Below are positions 37,011-39,701 of a stretch of DNA of 39,701 bases, one piece after another. How positions within the stretch are numbered: the stretch's first letter is position 1; every line of letters starts with the position of its first letter. Source of the DNA: a virus. The translations under genes were made by a program, and so were the position numbers. Under the pieces are notes generated by a model. The model was given only the letters and a program-made list of their open reading frames with translations. It did no database searches and was not told where the DNA came from. Where the stretch lies: positions 1 through 39,701 of IMG/VR virus record IMGVR_UViG_3300036817_000169, one strand, 5' to 3'.

Positions 37011-38345
37011 ATGACCCTCGCCGACGACGCCACCGTCAACGACAATGCGCCGCTTACCATCCCCTACCTGCCGCGTCGGCACTTTCTCGCCCTGCATGCG
37101 AGCGAAAAACGCTGGAAATTCTGCTGCGCCCACCGACGCGCAGGCAAGACGGTGGCGCTCGCCAATCACCTGATCCGCGCCGCCTACCTCAACAATCGCG
37201 AATGGCCGCCGCCGCGCTACGGCTACGTCGGCCCCTCGTTTGAGCAAGCCAAAGATTTGGTCTGGTCCTACCTGAAGCAATACACCGCGCCGATCGAGGG
37301 CGTCAGGTTCCTGGAGGGCGAGCTGGCGATCGTGATGCCGCACAACGGCGCGATCATCAAACTCTACGGCGGCATGTCGGCCTACGAGCGCATGCGCGGC
37401 ATGTACTTCGACGGCATCGTGCTGGACGAATATCCGCTCTTGGCCAAGACCGTGTTCTCCACCGTGGTCAGGCCCTGCCTCGCCGACTATCGCGGCTTCG
37501 CCATCGTATCGGGGACCTCGAACGGCGACGACCACTTCAACACCCTGCGCCTGAAGGCGATGGATGACGATCGCTGGGACGTGTTCCTGATCCCACTCAG
37601 CTCGACCGGCGAGGAGGCCCTGTCCTACGCCGAGGCCAAAGAGCTGACCCAGGACATGAGCGCGGACGAATACGCCCGCGAAATGGAGTGTTCTTTCGAC
37701 GCCCCGGTCGAAGGCGCCTACTTCGCCGAAGCCTTGAACGCGCTCGCCAGCCAGGGCCGGGTCTGCCCGGTCCCGGCCGACCTGTCGGCCCCGGTGATCA
37801 CCGCATGGGACCTCGGCGTGCATGACTATTGCTCGATCTGGTGGTTCCAGATCATCGGCAAGGAAGTCCACTTCATCGACTACGCGATGAGCGTCGGCAA
37901 AGGCCTCGACCATTGGGGCAAGTTGCTCAGGACCAAGAAGGCCGAACGCGGCTTCAACTACCGCTGCCACCTCCTGCCGCACGACATCGAACACCGCGAA
38001 ATTTCGTCGGCCAAATCGCGCCGCCAAACCCTGGAGGACCTGATCCCGCGCGATGAGCCGATCATCACCGTGCCGCGCATCAGCTCGAAAGAGGACAGCA
38101 TCAACGCCGCCCGCGCCATGCTGGGCTCGTCCTGGTTCGACGGCGTGAAATGCAAGACCGGCTTGGCGATGCTGCGCGGCTACCATAAGAGCGCGATGGG
38201 CCAGCCGGTGCATGGCCCAGGGCCGCACAGCCACGGCGCCGACGCCTACCAGACCGCAGCTGTCGGCTTCCACCTGATCACCGGCCTCTCGGCCTCGATG
38301 CTCAGACACGGCGCCATGCGACGCCGCATCCGAGGCGTGATCTAG
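37011..38345 (+). CDS. terL: Terminase large subunit
   Basis: A 444-residue packaging motor. Walker A AHRRAGKT (residues 40-47) and Walker B IVLDEY (Asp139-Glu140) make the ATPase; the nuclease half begins with AWDLGVHD (Asp267) and has further acidic positions and GPHSHGADAY near the C-terminus. It pumps DNA through the portal and cuts it. Portal is the next forward gene, but a reverse-strand gene pair lies between them, which is unusual for this tightly packed module. Confidence 0.95.
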   Translation: MTLADDATVNDNAPLTIPYLPRRHFLALHASEKRWKFCCAHRRAGKTVALANHLIRAAYLNNREWPPPRYGYVGPSFEQAKDLVWSYLKQYTAPIEGVRFLEGELAIVMPHNGAIIKLYGGMSAYERMRGMYFDGIVLDEYPLLAKTVFSTVVRPCLADYRGFAIVSGTSNGDDHFNTLRLKAMDDDRWDVFLIPLSSTGEEALSYAEAKELTQDMSADEYAREMECSFDAPVEGAYFAEALNALASQGRVCPVPADLSAPVITAWDLGVHDYCSIWWFQIIGKEVHFIDYAMSVGKGLDHWGKLLRTKKAERGFNYRCHLLPHDIEHREISSAKSRRQTLEDLIPRDEPIITVPRISSKEDSINAARAMLGSSWFDGVKCKTGLAMLRGYHKSAMGQPVHGPGPHSHGADAYQTAAVGFHLITGLSASMLRHGAMRRRIRGVI

Positions 38346-38352
38346 AAAAAGT

Positions 38353-38389
38353 GGCCGCGCCCCCTTTGCCTCGGTACTCTGGCGCGGCC
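38353..38389 (-). terminator. Intrinsic terminator of the PEP-CTERM gene
   Basis: Perfect 9-bp stem GGCCGCGCC/GGCGCGGCC (38353-38361/38381-38389). On the reverse strand it is followed by ACTTTTTCTAG, a proper U-tract. It would stop transcripts of the reverse gene before they enter terL. Confidence 0.78.
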
Positions 38390-38410
38390 GGGTACTCTCC
38401 GAGGGAGCGG

Positions 38411-39121
38411 TTAAAACGCGTGCCGCTGACGCCGCCTGCGATAGCCACAGAGCCCCAGAAGACCAAACCCAGCCAACAGCATCGCCCAGGTCGACGGCTC
38501 CGGCACGCCGCTCTCCATCGACTGATTAAAGCCGGTGATCGAGCCGCCGCCGATCAAGGCGAGCGAAGCGGTTTCGGTCATCGAGAACGGCCCGAGCGCA
38601 TCGAAGGCGGTCAGCCTGGATCCGCTGAAGCTGTCGGGATCACTGAGCGGCACGCCGCTGACACTCTCCAACAGAGCGCCGGGCGTGTTGAGCGGGTTCG
38701 CCCCCTGCGTGTCCGCCGTGTCGGCGAAGAACTCGAGCGTCGAAGGGCCTGAGCCCACCGCCGAATTGAAGGTGAGCGAACCGCTCGACCGGATGAAGGT
38801 GACCGGCGCGGCGAAGCCGGTGTCGCTGGCCAGGAGCGAAACGGTGATCGGCACGCCCCGCTCGTTCAGGATGTTGCTCGACGACAGCTCCAGCACGTTG
38901 GGATTGATCGAGGATTGCGCCAGGGTGAGCTGCACGAACGCGCCCCCGACCGTGGTGTCGACGGTCAAGAGGTTCTTCGCTCCACCGCTTTGATCGCAGG
39001 AGAGTTCGCCATCCGAGCAGGTGAAGGTCGAGCCGCCGGAGCTGATGGAGAGCTGCAGCGTCGCATGGGCAGGCGCGGCGGCGAGCAAGAGCGCAGCCGT
39101 CGAGACGATGAACTTGTTCAT
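38411..39121 (-). CDS. PEP-CTERM sorting-domain protein (phage cargo)
   Basis: A 236-residue exported protein. ATG 39121 is chosen since it puts a clean signal peptide first (MNKFIVSTAALLLAAAPAHA). The mature part is Ser/Thr/Gly/Leu-rich and beta-like, with one Cys pair (TCSDGELSC). The end, residues 206-236, is a textbook PEP-CTERM signal: VPEPSTWAMLLAGFGLLGL followed by an Arg cluster. In this system a host exosortase recognises and processes the tail, usually on proteins tied to exopolysaccharide. No exosortase is in the window. The gene opposes the packaging genes and has its own terminator, the hallmarks of a moron. Confidence 0.9.
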   Translation of the reverse strand: MNKFIVSTAALLLAAAPAHATLQLSISSGGSTFTCSDGELSCDQSGGAKNLLTVDTTVGGAFVQLTLAQSSINPNVLELSSSNILNERGVPITVSLLASDTGFAAPVTFIRSSGSLTFNSAVGSGPSTLEFFADTADTQGANPLNTPGALLESVSGVPLSDPDSFSGSRLTAFDALGPFSMTETASLALIGGGSITGFNQSMESGVPEPSTWAMLLAGFGLLGLCGYRRRRQRHAF

Positions 39122-39167
39122 GGAAGTTTGGACCCCGAAAGAAAAGCATTCCCCCGATCGACAATGC

Positions 39168-39359
39168 CTAACCGTCTTTCGTGTCGTTGTCACGAAGGCG
39201 AGCCCAAAACTCCGCGTCCACGATCAGCCAGCCATCCTCGTTGACTGCAACCCACTGCGGCTTGCTCCAAGCGGGCGGCGAGCGGTAAGCTTGCTTCGCT
39301 TTGGTCAGCTTCGAGGGACCGGCGGACCGCCGGTTGGTCCTCCTCGGAGTTGAATGCAT
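39168..39359 (-). CDS. Small hypothetical protein overlapping the portal leader
   Basis: A 63-residue basic protein from ATG 39359 (or ATG 39367), with a sensible C-terminus (KPQWVAVNEDGWLIVDAEFW). No good ribosome site. It is divergent from portal and its 5' end reaches the portal start region. Together with the PEP-CTERM gene it makes up the reverse-strand insert between terL and portal. Confidence 0.4.
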   Translation of the reverse strand: MHSTPRRTNRRSAGPSKLTKAKQAYRSPPAWSKPQWVAVNEDGWLIVDAEFWARLRDNDTKDG

Positions 39360-39360
39360 C

Positions 39361-39701
39361 GTGGCCATCGAGCGCCTGTTTACCTTCAAGGACGGCGACA
39401 CCGCCACCGGCACGCCGTCATCCTACGACCCCGGCGATCCCGCAACCTACCAGCAATTCATCCACGCGATGATCACCGACGCGCGCGATTACGAGAACTC
39501 GGTCCTGGCGCCGAAGCGCGACGAGGCGCAGAAATACTATTACGGCTTCCTGCCATCGCTGAACGCGTCAGGCTCGCCCTACAGCGACACCCTGATCGTC
39601 GAAGACCCCAACGCCACTTACGAGGAAATCCTCGGCCCCACCGAAGGCCCGACGCGATCCTCGTTTGTCTCCACCGATGTGCGCGACGCCATCCTCACCA
39701 T
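39361..39701 (+). CDS. Portal protein (3' end beyond window)
   Basis: The first 113 residues of a larger protein, from GTG 39361 with GGAG 11 nt upstream. FIHAMITDARDYENSVLAPK, then KYYYGFLP, and TRSSFVSTDVRDAILT match the N-terminal pattern of SU10/P22-like portal proteins, which form the DNA entry ring. Gene order (after terL, before scaffold and capsid if the ends join) supports this. The frame is still open at the window edge. Confidence 0.82.
   Translation, partial: MAIERLFTFKDGDTATGTPSSYDPGDPATYQQFIHAMITDARDYENSVLAPKRDEAQKYYYGFLPSLNASGSPYSDTLIVEDPNATYEEILGPTEGPTRSSFVSTDVRDAILT

Noticed and set aside
36768-38309. 513-codon open frame antisense to the large terminase gene
   Set aside because: Its Arg/Val/Ala/His-rich composition mirrors the GC-rich terminase codons, it has no ribosome site or recognisable domain, and terL on the other strand is unmistakable.

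Overview
The window reads as most of a temperate, tailed (podovirus-type) phage genome from a GC-rich alphaproteobacterial host. The host guess rests on the GC-rich codon use, frequent GTG/TTG starts, the flavour of the small phage proteins, a PEP-CTERM cargo gene and a near-parS palindrome; it is an inference. The right edge carries a putative small terminase, the large terminase and the start of the portal gene, and the left edge carries the end of a scaffold-like gene followed by the major capsid gene. The two edges would join across the missing part of portal, so this is probably a circular or permuted genome opened inside the head module, although a plain sub-window of a longer prophage contig is not excluded.

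Layout. 1-15912 (+): virion genes, in order scaffold, SU10-like capsid, small Gly/Pro-rich proteins, lipoprotein, DUF3309 membrane protein, P22 gp4-like adaptor, collagen-like tail fibre with an S74 chaperone, His-rich collar protein, gp10-like tail protein, and a run of Gln/Ala/Pro-rich putative ejection proteins including a two-domain peptidoglycan hydrolase. 15909-17241: small membrane/helical proteins and a 17-bp perfect inverted repeat. 17242-23581 (-): one translationally coupled operon, ERF annealing protein, HNH/AP2 endonuclease, YqaJ exonuclease, conserved phage protein, PP-loop enzyme, HNH nuclease, cytosine-5 DNA methyltransferase with a long nested frame, secreted protein, small protein, tyrosine integrase. 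23582-23828: control region with three operators at 20-21 bp spacing. 23829-25617 (+): Xre regulator, homing-type endonuclease, VRR-NUC nuclease, unknown protein. 25618-26123: structured non-coding stretch. 26124-31168: mostly (-) strand small genes including Pro/Gly-rich proteins and an Ig-like protein. 31984-32805: AT-rich non-coding region with iteron-like repeats. 32806-36734: small regulatory, zinc-ribbon and coiled-coil genes. 36146-39701: packaging genes and portal, interrupted by a reverse-strand PEP-CTERM gene with its own terminator.

How it fits together. One 14-bp palindromic operator (GTTAGAGGTCTAAC) occurs three times at the hub of the recombination/lysogeny operon and once at 33960, ahead of the small-gene operon that runs toward packaging; degenerate forms sit at 31229 and 32712. 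This suggests a single repressor controls several promoters. Recombination is served by ERF plus YqaJ plus VRR-NUC; no helicase, primase or polymerase is recognisable, so replication probably leans on the host, with the 32.0-32.5 kb repeats and a consensus DnaA box at 33864 as origin candidates. Five endonuclease genes of HNH or homing type are scattered next to essential genes.

The points most worth a second look are the 295-codon reading frame nested wholly inside the methyltransferase gene, the phage-borne PEP-CTERM protein, the shared operator network, an identical 14-nt element in front of three reverse-strand start codons, the iteron region, and the structured 500-nt gap at 25.6-26.1 kb.
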